A DNA stretch of 64,000 nt from Marsupella aquatica (lineage: Eukaryota; Marchantiophyta). The stretch spans positions 9,672,001-9,736,000 of the forward strand of contig OZ316897.1 of assembly GCA_973895155.1 (NCBI GenBank), read 5' to 3'. This document shows, piece by piece, positions 45,940 to 57,557 of this stretch. The notes below the pieces were generated by a model, which made no database searches, was not told where the DNA came from, and worked only from the letters and a program-made list of their open reading frames with translations. The stretch's first letter is position 1, and every line of letters starts with the position of its first letter. Both the position numbers and the translations under genes were made by a program.

Positions 45940-46950
45940 TCATAAAACATACTCATCATTGAGTAAATCAGCTTCTCCATCAGCCCTAGCCACATTTACC
46001 GATGAAGTTTCCGCTGCCTTTCCCTTACAGTCTCGCTTGAAGTGTCCAACTTGGTTGCACTTCCAACATGTCACCTGCCTCCTTTGAGGGGATTTACCCT
46101 TGGACTTAGATCTGGATTTAGATCTAAACTGGGTTCTACGGTCCCCAGTTGGTCGCTGCATACTCCTCCCACGGTTAACATTGAGGGCAGCACCAGATGA
46201 TGAAGGCTGTGACGTGATGTGCATCTTCTGCTGAAGATCATCACTAAGCAGAGAACTTACCACGTTATTGTATGAAATGGTATCCCTATCACGATGCAAC
46301 AACACTCGTGATAGGGACTGGTAAGATGGAGGCAATGAACTAAGAAGCTGCAGAGCCTTCGTCTCATCATTCAAAGTCTCCCCAAGGTTTTCCAAGTCAA
46401 TGACCATGTCGTTGAAAGCATCCACATGGTCTTGCAACTTCATACCAGATTCCTTCATCCTGAAACTCATCAGTTTGTAGGAAGTGTAGAGCCGGTTTGA
46501 CAACTCCTTGCGGTGATACTTGCTCTGCAATTTCGCAAACAAGGACATGCAATCCTTATGTGCACCTAACTGCTTGATGATGGGAGGCATGAGATAGAGT
46601 GTAACACACCACACTCCCTGCTCCTGCATGTGGTCCCATTGTTTCTCATCAACATCGTCTTCATAAGGGCTCAGCAGTTGGCCCATCCCTGACGCATAGA
46701 GCACTCCCTTCACCTGCTTCTCCTATAGCAAGTAGTCAGAGCGCCCATCATACTTTGTCACTTCATACTTGGGTCCCCCAAGCTTGAAAGTCCCCATCTT
46801 CTTCTTTGGTACTACCGTGAGCTCCGGTAGTAGTACTGCTTCCTCCACCACACGCCGCACTGGTGATGGTATCGGTGTCACGTGCTCTTCCTCCTGCTCC
46901 TCTCTCTGCCCCTGAAACCTCCGCGGTGATCCTCGTGCTTCAAGTTCCAC
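45940..46950 (-). pseudogene. copia gag with zinc knuckle, one nonsense codon
   Basis: The frame holds the copia gag core: KYDGRSDYLL, a TAG at 46723-46725, then KGVLYASGM and the helical capsid region (RLYTSYKLMSFRMKESGMKLQDH, LPPSYQSL). It ends with an Arg/Lys/Ser-rich stretch and a CCHC zinc knuckle (CWKCNQVGHFKRDC), which binds the RNA genome. The likely start is the ATG of MGTFKLGG near 46800; the frame upstream is open to 46950. The stop lies where the family normally has Trp in this motif, consistent with a G-to-A change. A TGA at 45940 ends the part before protease. Confidence 0.85.
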
Positions 46951-47359
46951 GTCTTGTCAACAACGAATGTTGATCAATTGCACTTGGTGCCGTCACCAAG
47001 TCCAACAAGGTAATTGATTTTGCTTAGCCTTCCTCTTTGCATCAAAGAGCCAATCCCGGACTCAAAACAATCGTCTTGCCTCAATCTCTCCGTTGAGTCA
47101 AAACACTTGACGCTTCTCTCTCCGAGTCGATTGCCAACTTTCTTCACAAAATCCAGAATGATGAAAACTTAGATCTCTCTGCACCACGAGCTCCGTTCAG
47201 CGATTTCTTCACACTGTTAGAAAGCTCTTGCCCTGATCTATCTGTTGAGCCCATAAACTCCAAGTTCCATGCGACGGAACTCTGGGAAATCCACCGACAC
47301 TTAACGCTGGAAAAACCGTCATGAAATCCCGTCACGAACACACGTCACCTCCCAAGCAT

Positions 47360-47371
47360 GCTCTGATACCA
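47360..47371 (-). promoter_or_regulatory. primer-binding site for initiator tRNA-Met
   Basis: The minus strand reads TGGTATCAGAGC, the standard plant copia primer-binding site complementary to the 3' end of initiator tRNA-Met. It lies two bases inside the LTR end (CTCAACA-AT-TGGTATC), as expected. It fixes the orientation and the inner edge of the 5' LTR. Confidence 0.95.
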
Positions 47372-47373
47372 AT

Positions 47374-47794
47374 TGTTGAGCATAGATGACGATCGCAACG
47401 GCAAGCCCATGAACCATCCAACGCACAATAGTCGACACAAGAGATACGTGGTTCACCTCCTTGAGGCTACGTCCACGGGAACACACAAGAGAGCTTTACT
47501 GAACTCTAAGCCCGTCGACTATACCGAGTCTCCACAGTGTAAGCTCTCCCTATCTCTCAAGTGGCTCCATAACAATGAGCCTTGGTTCTACCTCTCCAAG
47601 CACACATGCCTCTTATGATATAGTGTGCAACTTAGTTGTACCTAACCACATAGTTGTACCTAATCACGTAGTTGTACCTAACCACATAGTTGTACCTAAT
47701 CACGTAGTTGTACCTAACCACGTAGTTGTACCAACCCACGTTGTTGTACCAACCACGTCATACCTAACCTAGACGTAAGAGTAAATACCCAACA
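47374..47794 (-). repeat. 5' LTR of the copia element (421 bp)
   Basis: On the minus strand it begins TGTTGGGTATTTACTC and ends CTCAACA, with the inverted TGTTG...CAACA ends of copia LTRs. It drives transcription of the element and holds an 18-bp tandem subrepeat at 47633-47757. Parts match the LTR fragment at 23358-23657 and the solo LTR at 52589-52933. Confidence 0.88.
47633..47757. repeat. 18-bp subrepeat array inside the copia LTR
   Basis: TAGTTGTACCTAA-CAC and variants recur about seven times at 18-bp steps (47633, 47651, 47669, 47687, 47705, 47723 and a shorter end). It lies in the promoter half of the LTR. The repetitive VVPNH frame across it is a by-product of the repeat. The solo LTR at 52.6 kb lacks the array. 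Confidence 0.85.
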
Positions 47795-48720
47795 CTCCCG
47801 ACCCGCCCGAACTCCACCTAGGACCCCGCCCGAGCCCACCCAACCTGGCCCGGACGCGGCCTCCCGAACCCCTACCGAACTCCTCCCCGGCCTTTTGAAC
47901 TCATCCCGAAGTCCCTAAACACCCGGCCCAAACCCGCTCGGGTCGACCCTCACACCCGAACCAACCCCGACTCCGGGAGACCGGATTTACGGGTTTATGG
48001 CAAAAATCTCCCAATTTGACAGGCAAAGTCAAACTGGGGTATGCATGGCCTTCAATATGTAGGCAATGTTTTGGAAAGCGACACTCCAATGGGGTTTTGG
48101 TATTGTGTGGACTTTCTTGTCCCCCCTGGTTCTATTGGGTTGCTTTGACATAAGGGCCTTGTTTCCGGGTTTGGCATTTTTATGCATTTTTTCATTGTTA
48201 TATATATACGAGCCCTATGCCAGTGCATTGCACTGTACAAGGAGGGCCGGCCCTTATTGGAGGAGCATTTGTGAGGGGAGATTGTCCATAATGAAGGGAG
48301 GGAGGGAATGATGAGGGACGGAGGGGACGGGGTCCATAATTAAGGCACGGAGGGGAGGGGACGGACTGACGGAGGCATGGGGGGAGCATTCGCGAGGGAG
48401 GGAATGATGAGGCACGGAGGGGAGGGGAGGGGAGGGGAGGGGAGGGGAGGGGAGGGGAGGGGATGGACTGACGGAGGTATGGGGGGAGTATTCGCAAGGG
48501 AGGGAGGGAAGGATACCCGAAACCCTCATTGATGGCGACGTGAGGGTCCGACAAGAGGCAGGACGCGAGGGCCCGGCGCGAGGCACATATTCGTGAGACA
48601 AGTATTTGTGAGGCAGGCGTAGGCGCGAGGCAGGCGTAGAGGGACCGGATGGTATTGTCGGGAGTGGAAGTACTCATGAGTGAATCAAATGGATACGATA
48701 AATCCACTCAAATATCTAAC
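47795..48720. other. low-complexity region with GGGGA array
   Basis: 47795-47990 is C-rich with many CCCGA phrases. 48280-48540 is purine-rich, with a run of about nine GGGGA units at 48416-48462 between two copies of a longer block (GACGGACTGACGGAGG-ATGGGGGGAG-ATTCGC), at about 48361 and 48465. The long minus-strand frames here (48198-48707) are Pro/Ser by-products of this composition. Confidence 0.7.
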
Positions 48721-49890
48721 GACCAGTTTTGATTCCTGCCAATATTGGATTTTGTAACGGAGCAAAGGACAAAAATGGCGGGATTGCCTATTATAGTTGT
48801 AGATATTTACTGCTACACCATTCACTTTTATTACTAACTGACAATTTATTCTAGAATTTTTTCCATTACAAAGTTTGACTATCTTTCTTTCTCTTACTAG
48901 CTGAATTGGCTCTGACTTATTGGGCTTGTTAGAAAAGGCTTGGAAAGATATTAGAACAGGTCATATTTCATGAAGAAGTGAGAGAATTATGAAATTATAC
49001 TAAAGATCACTCTATCACTCACTTTATACTTCTGAAATTTTTGTATCAGTTAATGTCGACATTTAGTAGCTCCCTCTATATCCAATGGAATCTTATTCTC
49101 TTGGTTGGTGAGGAACTTACCTCTTGAAATATCTTTTGATTCCATGAGCTTAGTATAGTCAACTTTCATTAGGAATTGTGAGACATGCAAAATTTCAGAA
49201 ATGAGAGTCTCCTGTGTCATCTGTACCATATGAGTAGAAAGGGAAGTTTCATAGCAGTCCATCTGGGTTGTGAAAATCTATCTGAGTCTTTTGGAAAATG
49301 TGGAGGTCCATATGGGCTTTGAATTCCATGTTTTGGTTACATATCAGCAAAATGCAAGAGAAAATAGATTAGATTGAGAAGGTTTTTGGTTTGCATAAAA
49401 GTACAACCTACCACACTCATGCAGAAGGGTTTAGGGCAGGTCAGTTAGATTCTCAGCTCCTAGATAAATTCTTAGTTCCCAATGACAAATTTTTACGTAA
49501 CTTTTGTGAAGGGAGACTGAGAAGAACTTTCAAATGCAGGCTTCATAAATATTCTGTGAATATTGATGTAAACACCTACTTCAGAGTATGTGTATTCCTT
49601 GTTTCTTAAGAAAAACATGAAATGGGGAGAAAGGCACAATGAAAGGGAGTAGAGCTATTGACAAAATACTATGTCGGGATATTGGAATGAACCACATCTG
49701 AGGTTTTTTGAATGATATATACTGTATTTAGACGAGTATTTAGACCATATAAAATAACATCTTTGATTTTGACTATGTAAGTTTGGGGCCTGTTTGTCAT
49801 CAGCCATCATTTTACTGAACCTTTCCTAGGCGATAATGTCATTAGTGATTTTTAGAGTATCTTGGAAAGTTAAAGTTGACTTTTAATTAC
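48721..49890. other. non-coding stretch
   Basis: AT-rich DNA without a supported gene. The frame 49391-49609 has no motif. Confidence 0.4.
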
Positions 49891-50051
49891 GGACCCCCAT
49901 TAGGGGTCTTTTCCAAAATTCATGGCTCCACAGCGCGCCACATCATAATGGCACGCTGCAAATAGGAAGAGACTTGTTTTTGGATAAAATTAACTTCCGT
50001 ATTCGTGTTTGTGGCAAGTTTGCTGTAAAAACTAGGACGCCATGCCGTAAA
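49891..50051 (+). repeat. dispersed repeat, copy C
   Basis: Begins GGACCCCCATTAGGGGTCTT, contains TCCACAGCGCGCCACATCAT and ATTCGTGTTTGTGGCA, ends GGACGCCATGCCGTAAA. Same family as 21553-21712 (inverted) and 34560-34725. Confidence 0.65.
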
Positions 50052-50394
50052 AAAGAATGTAAAAAAAACTGACATGCAAATCAAAAGACAAAAAGATTGA
50101 GGTAAAAATTTTCCCAATAACTATTTTATTTACATTTTGATTTTATTCAAAACATAAAATTCTCCCGGTAGCAATTTTTGATTTGACATTGCTAAGTCAA
50201 ATCATAATGAAAACTCACGTTTAATATGGCGTTAGAAAGATCTTGAAGAGACGGTCCGATGAGCTCAACATTGTCATCATTCGGTAAGAATTGAGTAAAT
50301 AATTTGAAAAATAGATTTTACCCATGATTTCATAGTCTCTAACGTGAATAGAAATCTTTGTTGTACAACCCCTGAAATGTTTACCCCTTCCATG

Positions 50395-50620
50395 AGAATG
50401 AACCTAAAATTGACAGATTTTATCGAGTACTAAGGAGATTATGAATTTTAGAATTTCTTTAGCTTTTTAATGAACTTAACATTGATAGATTTAGTTGAGT
50501 TCTAAATAGATTATAAGTTTCCAATGTTCTTTAGTTTTCCAATGAGTGTAACATTGGGAGATTTTATCAAGTACTAAAGTGGTCATGAGTTTCTAACTTT
50601 CTCTAGCTTTCTATCTATTC
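50395..50620. repeat. degenerate repeats, second locus
   Basis: About three units of the AATGA-C-TAACATTGATAGATTT-TCGAGTACTAA-GAGAT pattern also seen at 20870-21350. Each locus has a copy of the GGACCCC dispersed repeat within a few hundred bases. Confidence 0.6.
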
Positions 50621-52588
50621 CAAATTCCACAATTGAAGATTTGTTTCCATGAAACTTTTTGTCTTAAATGATTATGCAAAGTTATTAATTTGATGACACC
50701 GATGACTTCTCTCTCTTCGTCTATCTACGTGTAGGAATTGAAAGTGATTACTTTTGATGCAACTTCAGTACATCCAGCATCCCTTCGATACCGTGGAGGA
50801 AACCGTCGAGCACTATTTTGCTGAAGTGGGCAATTAAGCTACCCACACATTAAACACTAGTTCACAATGCAGCTGGTTTTGAGATTGATGTTAATTATGG
50901 TTGCCTTGGTAAGTTTGGCAACTATTTCAAGTGTCAAACATTGACTTGTCCATTTTTGAAATGTTTTTCTTTTGATTTGGAGGTCCATCGAGGCTTCAGT
51001 TTCTAGATAACTGCCTCTAAAATAACATGGGATCCACGGATTAATTTTAAATAAATTTATTATTGTGACTTGACAAAGGTGACTGGCCCAAGGGGAACTC
51101 ATAAGTCAATTGTATGATGCACCAGTGGTCCTTCTGCCTCAGGTTCTGCCTATCATCTGCCTATCATTATGGAATTCAAAAGTGTGGTGTATCACTTGTG
51201 CTTTTGCAATAATTATCTAATATAATGTTGTTTTCATTAGTGCGACCTGTACAATCAATCCACCAATTACTATAGCATGCAATTTCTTTTTTCTTTTTGT
51301 GGGGTATCTTACTTATAAAGTGTTAAGGGAAGCTAGAGTGAATCTCTAGACCTTGACTCTAGGGCCCCACCAAAATTTCTATGCATGGAAAAATGAATTT
51401 GCATGTATCTTAAAATTATGACAGGCTCATGGTTATGGATCCCATGGGAAGTTACTTCCAAAATTCTTGGATGCATGTGCAGCCGCATTCGCATCAGTAT
51501 GATATTTCACGAACAAGAAGTGTTAATTATGCAAGAAGAATCAAATTTGACTATTTGTGTTTGAGGCAATGCAAAAACGACACTTAGACCTTGTAACTGT
51601 AAAAACAATGGGAATATGAAAAAGTAACATGTCAATATAACAAAGTAAATGGTAAAACATGGGTGAAAGAGAATAATCTTTGGATGAGTCGTGATTGATA
51701 TATGCTTTCTGGTACTGTGTTTCATTTTCTATTTAGTTTGCACATTTTTGAAATAATGACAAGTATAAATAAATTCTTCAACTACTCTAATTTTTACCAA
51801 GGTAGCATAAGAAACCCAGGAAACTTTTAGACTTCTCTAACATTTACCAAGATAACTTAAAAAGCCCTTCTACTAACTATGAATAGAGGAATAACAAGCA
51901 AATGTAAGAAACACCATAACTACTATGGGTTACCAAGGGACTCTAAGACCTTTCAATTACCATGGAAAAATTAATGTTTTGCATGAATTAATTAAATGGA
52001 ATGTTACATGTATTGTATAGACATAAAGGTACTAAAGGAAATTAATGTTTTGCATGGAGAATTACCTTTAATTACCAGGAATGTACTCCTATTTGTCTTC
52101 AATGAAATTGTCCTAACACCCTTTAAAATTCACTTCATCTAGAATATTCAATTTTTAATCTGTGTCTTCTCATTTATCTACTTCCAACGTGCAACTCTTC
52201 ATGGCTCCAAATAGTTCAATACAACAAGCTTACATAACCAAGGGGTCCTCAAACTAATTTTTGTAATCATTTCATTAACATTCAAAGAATAAGCATTGAG
52301 TCTCTTGTTTACAAAAATGACCAAGGATGGGAAGATGGATTTTCAAGGGTGAAAAGAAACATCAATGGTTTACACAAATGACCAAGGGTGGGAAGATGGA
52401 TTACTGGAATGAAAACCAATTAAGGGTGGAAAGGAACCTTGGCAGGGCTCTCTATAATCTCGTGTATAATAGCAAGCATGGGTTCACGCCAACTCATTTT
52501 ATGAACTATATTTAATATTTACTAGTTGCTTAAATTACCTGATTGTTAGTACAAAGAGACACCTCAAATCCAACACATTACTCGTATG
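50621..52588. other. non-coding stretch
   Basis: AT-rich, no supported gene. A short duplication (AAATGACCAAGG-TGGGAAGATGGATT) occurs at about 52316 and 52377. Confidence 0.4.
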
Positions 52589-52933
52589 TGTTAAGATTAA
52601 CTCTTAGATCTAGAGTTACGATTGTATCTCAGTTAGGGCTAACCTTAGTCACAGACTAGGCTAGGTTAGTCATGCTGTGCACACACTATACCCAAGTGAT
52701 GTTTGCTTGGATAGTGGGACCTCAGGCTCATTGTTATGGAGCCAATTGAGAGATAGGGAGAGCTTGTGCTGTGGATGCTTGGTATGGCCGATCGACCTAG
52801 AGTGCAATAAAACTTTTGTGTGTTCCCGTGGACCTAGCCTCATGTGGAGGTGAACCACATATATCTCTGTGGCGACTACTTTATTGTTGGATGGTTATGG
52901 GCATGCCGTTGTGAGTGTTGTCAATGCTCAACA
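52589..52933 (+). mobile_element. solo LTR of the copia family (345 bp)
   Basis: The plus strand reads TGTTAAGATTAACTC ... CAATGCTCAACA, with strong similarity to the copia LTR at 47374-47794 (reverse orientation) in GGTGAACCAC, CCCGTGGACCTAGCCTCA and TATGGAGCCA--TGAGAGATAGGGAGAGCTT. No internal element sequence flanks it. The five bases before it (GTATG) and after it (CTATG) agree at four positions, a plausible mutated target duplication. It likely arose by LTR-LTR recombination. Confidence 0.8.
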
Positions 52934-55260
52934 CTATGCAGATTTGTGACATCAAAAGACTACAATATGCAACCTTGCTATCTCTTTGCATGCTTGGTCT
53001 GTTTGTTTATAAAATGTCATTCTGGTGGGAAACCTCCTTACCCGTTTGATTATGGTGACATTTCTTCCTAACCAAGACATGTGCCCAAAGGTGGCACTCA
53101 CTGTACACATTTTTCTCATCCACCCAATCACTCTCCCTATAGCTCACACACTCCTTGAAATACTCTGTCTTGTCAGGCCAACACCAACTCCCCCGACATC
53201 CAATTGTCTGACCATCTCACTCATACTCCACAACATTTCCTCTCAACATCACTTACAATCACCAACATTGTGCACACTCACTATATTATTTAATTAATCC
53301 TGTCCATTCTTGACTGATCATCTGTTCATAAATTATCATATGGTCGGGAAAAATATTAGCGGTTTTTATTAAAAACTGTTTTTACCACTGTGAGATCTGC
53401 CTAAGCACCCCTTGCGCAAATTGTACAACACATGGGCATTAGTCTTATGTAGGGTATAATTGCGTTTGGCGGCATAAGGAAGCTAGGAACTAAGTACAAT
53501 TGATCAGTTTTGTTGTTCATGATTTTGTCACCATGGTTCAACTTTTTCACATTGTGCTCCCCTGACTGTCAGCAACATATATTGATTGTGGGTACAGATA
53601 CTGTGAAACAGGAAGCAGAACTCAAGAGCGTACTAGGCTCCTTGGAGAAAGCTTTGGAGACATCATAGATTTAGAGGGATTTGGTGAGAAAGCTTTCATC
53701 CAAAGGGGTTTTTGTGACAATCTCATTTTCATGTAGTCTACCAACATGGGTATATATATGACACTGCCAAAGAGACACAAATGCCAAACCTGGAGACATG
53801 ATCCCACAAGCAAAAAAAAACCCAATAAAGCGAGGGAAAAGGAAGACCGAATAAAGGGAGGGAAAAGGGAAAAACCTGGTAAAGACCATTGAGGCCCAAC
53901 AAACCAGGGAGTTTCAGGGAGTTTCACATAACAACAAAAAGTCCACTAAGAAGCAAAGTAATAACTAAAACACTACTTGGCTGATAATTGAAAAGTCTGG
54001 TAAAGCTCTGGACTAAATGGCATAGGAGCTCATGGAGGGGAATCTGTCTAGAGCCCCTAAACCCAACTCCTTCAGCTCTATGAAGAATGGTGAAAATTGA
54101 GCCCTCTGAAGTGGTTTCAAATCCATTTCCATAGCCGGGAAGAAATATGGTGATCAACAGGTCGACAGAATAACTAAGCTAGATTTTCCAGTTTCTTCTC
54201 CTGCCCCAATGGAGTGGAGGTCCATCAATCGACGTTGCTGACTAGTGAGTCAAAGACTATACAATGAACATTTATGAAGATCTTTCCAAGTGGAGACGAT
54301 GTTGACAATGCAGCAAATTTCGTCAGTTATACCCTCAGCTGAATCCTATCGTCCTCACCTGTTCACTTAGTTTGCCCGGCCGGTGTACCAGAAGCAATTG
54401 CAAGAAAGTTGTAGGATCACAGATCCTCCAGTGTAACAGCTAGGAACCGTAGCCTCGACTGGCGAACGTTACATTAGCCTCGTTTGACAGACCGAATCTT
54501 TCAATCCTTCGGATCGAATTAAAGAAGATGAGTATTTCATTACATTGAGCCAGCCTTCTATCTCATTGAGGGCCATGGGCTGAATCGTCACCACGATGCC
54601 TACGACTCGTGGAACTTTATTGGGGACATGCGGCAGCTAGCCCAGGCCCTTCTCTGAAGGCGGTGCGGTGCAATCGAGCTTCTTGGATTACTTCTGGTGA
54701 TCCAATTCAAAGACGGTTCTAATGAATGTCCAAAGGTCGACTCACAAGTCTTATCGAGACTAACTGAATACTTCTGCTAAGAGCGGCCAAGTGAGAGAAC
54801 AGTAGCAACAGTCATCATATTTTTGTTAACGATTTGTAGATGGGATTCTGTGCTCAAGCTATGGTCCCAACACTTGAACTGAATACGAAACAGTACACGA
54901 CATGAGTCCTTCTCCTTGAAGCATAAAATGTACCAAAATCCCTGTCAATCTATACAAAACGGGATCAATTGTGACGAGCTCATCTCCCCACATTAAATTT
55001 CCTTTCGGATCTTTCACTACCGAGGTCATCTCCGTAGTCCATCGACTTTTGTGATATATCCCACTTTTTATCTGCACCTCAGGGCTTTCCGTTATCAAAA
55101 CTTGACATCCACACTGATAGAGCCAGAGGGGAAATATATCAGAGGCCAACAAAATTACAACGACGTCCGAACATTCACATCAAATACATAGATCAAATCT
55201 GGGAATTCGAGAGTAAGTTCAAATCTTTCGCCGACAACTAAAGCTAGTAGCTTGACACTG
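52934..55260. other. non-coding stretch
   Basis: No recognised gene. A minus-strand frame at 54859-55152 (about 97 residues, with SGIYHKSRWTTEMTSVV and GNLMWGDELVTIDPVLYRL) has protein-like composition but no start, splice context or known motif; it ends about 140 bp from the GT92 start codon and could be an exon of an unseen divergent gene. The region just before 55290 should hold the GT92 promoter; no clear TATA box was identified. Confidence 0.35.
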
Positions 55261-55289
55261 AGTAGTTGAAGGCCCAACGATCGACAAGG

Positions 55290-57319
55290 ATGGCGAGCGG
55301 GCTGTTCATTGCTGTCTGGATTTGGTGGTTGCTGGTCCTGGCGTTTGAGCGTTCACGCATCGGGCATATCACCGCTGCAGCTTCATGCCCAGCCTACTGT
55401 CGGAATCGATACCAGGAAGAATACAGTAATGCCGATGACGGCATTGCCAGTGCCAACAATCTAAGTGCTCCAAGCTTCTCGCATGATCCTGACCACCATT
55501 CTTCATATGGGAGAGCGTTCCGTGGGCACGGATGTGCGGCCCATCTGTTTGTGGAATTCGGAGCATACAGAGGCGGCAACGAAACGTTCACCATCCTCGG
55601 ATTGGCGTCCAAGCCTCTCCACACTTACGGCCATCCCAGCTTCTCCTGCCAGTGGATTCCGCTCGCCAGTGCCGCTGCTGCTTCTTCAGACCATGGCAGA
55701 AGATTTGCTCTCGAAGGGGCGGTGACAAAGGACTACCCAGACTATGGCTATGGGCGAGCGTACACCGTCGTGGTGATCACGTGTACTTTCGATGTGGGAG
55801 TTGGAACGGATTCCAAGGGAGGGGAGCTCATCCTGCACGCTTACCACGGAGACGCGATGGGGAGAGAGGAACGAATCGTGGTTCTGTCGGAGAAGCCGGG
55901 AGTCTACAACTTGAGAACTTTTGATCCGCCGTATCGGTACGATTTTCTCTACTGCGGGTCCCCTCTCTTCGGACGCCTGAATGGGCGGCGAGTGCGGGAG
56001 TGGATCACGTACCACGACATGGTGTTTGGAGTGAGGTCTCATTTCGTTCTCTATGACGCCGGGGGAGTTCACGAGGCTGTGAGACAGGCACTGCAGCCGT
56101 GGATCAGGATGGGGCGGTTGTCCATTCAGGACATTCGGTCGACAGCGGACTTCGACGGGTATTACTACAACCAGTTTCTGATGGTCAATGACTGCCTGCA
56201 GCGGAGCAAGTATCTTGCGAATTGGACCTTCTTCTTCGATTTGGATGAGTACATTTACGTGGAGCCGCCGCATTCCCTACATTCTCTGCTGGCTGAGCGA
56301 CACAATCACGGTGCTCCTAATGATGCTTCATCGGTGACTGAGTTCAGCTTCACACAGTACCGCATGGTCAAGAATCTGTGCCATTCATCAGCTGCATCAG
56401 CAGCAGGAGGAAGAGTGCCACACCGCACCCAGCCTACCTCCAAGTAAGCGCCTGGAATTCATGATTGCATGTATGAGTCAATGCAGCGGGATTTTTCCTG
56501 GTGGATGACAGTCCTTTCGTGACTTCATTGGAGAAGACCCCAACTTAATGATTATTATGCCTGCAGGGTCAAGTTATTTCCTATGAAGATTTTCGTCTGT
56601 TTGTTTGTACGCATATTATCATCTAGAAGCAGCTGAACTCACGTCTCTCCTATTCTTCTGAATTTCTCCATTATTTACTTAACTGACAAATTTTTTGAGA
56701 GTCATTTTGTACAGCCTCACTTTCTCAATTGTCGACAAATACTCTACATTCCAGAAAATAAATTTGCTTACCGACTCTGGGACTCAGCCAGTCTCTTCAC
56801 CCCCCTCTTTTCACGGAACTCTGGTTGGGTAAAGCTGACCGTGAGTCAATCAAGACGACTGTGCGTCGATGTCAATGACGAGTAGGCTTGGCAGAAACAA
56901 ATGCTAAGGAATTAACGTCTGCCCATTTGACTAATGGATTGCTCAGGCAGTGGGGCTTTGAAAAGCTGACGTATCGAGACCTCTCAAGCTCCAATCGAGA
57001 TGTGAAGTACGTATGCAATCCAAGAGCGGTGTATGCTACTGGCGTCCATGGAGTCGAACACTTTAAACGAGGATGGCAAGAGCGCTTTAACGAAACCATG
57101 GTCAGGTACTACCATTATCACGGGATCATTGATATGGAGGACGAGAACGCCATGTGCATGGAGCTTTCGGACGACATGGACAACGTGCATAACTTCACTC
57201 AAGCAAGGGGTCCAAGCGGAGAGGAAGGAGGTGCCGTGCAGTACGATGGTTCCATGGTGCTTTATGCACCCATGGCCAAGAAGCATGAAATTGAAGTGCT
57301 CCAAAAGCTCCTTCACTGA
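55290..57319 (+). CDS. GALS: GT92 family glycosyltransferase, galactan synthase (GALS)-like, two exons
   Basis: Exons 55290-56443 and 56947-57319 join at AA|G into 508 residues, near the usual GALS length. The donor is CCAA|GTAAGC; the acceptor TTGCTCAG|G follows a good branch site (TTGACTAAT). A signal-anchor helix (LFIAVWIWWLLVLAF) at the N-terminus fits a Golgi type II protein. The catalytic region shows YLYCGSPLFG-like sequence, RVREWITYHDMVFG, SHFVLYDAGG, FDGYYYNQFLMVNDCL, the D-x-D motif in FFFDLDEYIYV and, in exon 2, WGFEKLTYRD, YATGVHG and YYHYHG, all typical of plant GT92. GALS enzymes extend beta-1,4-galactan side chains of pectin from UDP-galactose in the Golgi. The substrate here is inferred from family. 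Confidence 0.88.
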
Positions 57320-57557
57320 AATGGACCCCGATTGTTGTGTCTAACTAAAATCCATTTGGAAGACTTGGAACTAAATGTGACAGTGAATGGTCCTAGGCAA
57401 ATCTAGGGCCAATGGAATGATACGGTGTCGTATCACTAATGAATCTGCGATGGTTACTTCACATCAAGAACTGTGGATCTCAAAGTCAGACACTCGTAGG
57501 TCCTTATTGACCTACTGTAGAACCTTACACCATGACAACGAAAACAATTGAATCTTC

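Larger units (their letters stand above)
42667..47794 (-). mobile_element. Ty1/copia LTR retrotransposon, 3' LTR missing
   Basis: Read on the minus strand: 5' LTR (47794-47374), primer-binding site (47371-47360), untranslated leader, gag, protease, integrase, reverse transcriptase, RNase H (stop at 42667). That order is the copia order. One frame runs from about 46950 to 42667 and is broken only by TAG 46723-46725, TGA 45940-45942 and TAG 44332-44334; there is no frameshift. No sequence like the 5' LTR appears beyond 42667, so the 3' end is truncated or replaced and the target duplication cannot be tested. Confidence 0.9.

Noticed and set aside
47575-47772. VVPNH repeat peptide
   Set aside because: A by-product of the 18-bp subrepeat in the copia LTR, on the strand opposite to the element.
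48198-48707. 169-codon minus-strand Pro/Ser-rich frame
   Set aside because: It is the translation of the GGGGA-type low-complexity array.
55686-56273. 195-codon frame antisense to the GT92 exon
   Set aside because: Shadow of a strongly coding exon; the sense strand has clear GT92 motifs.
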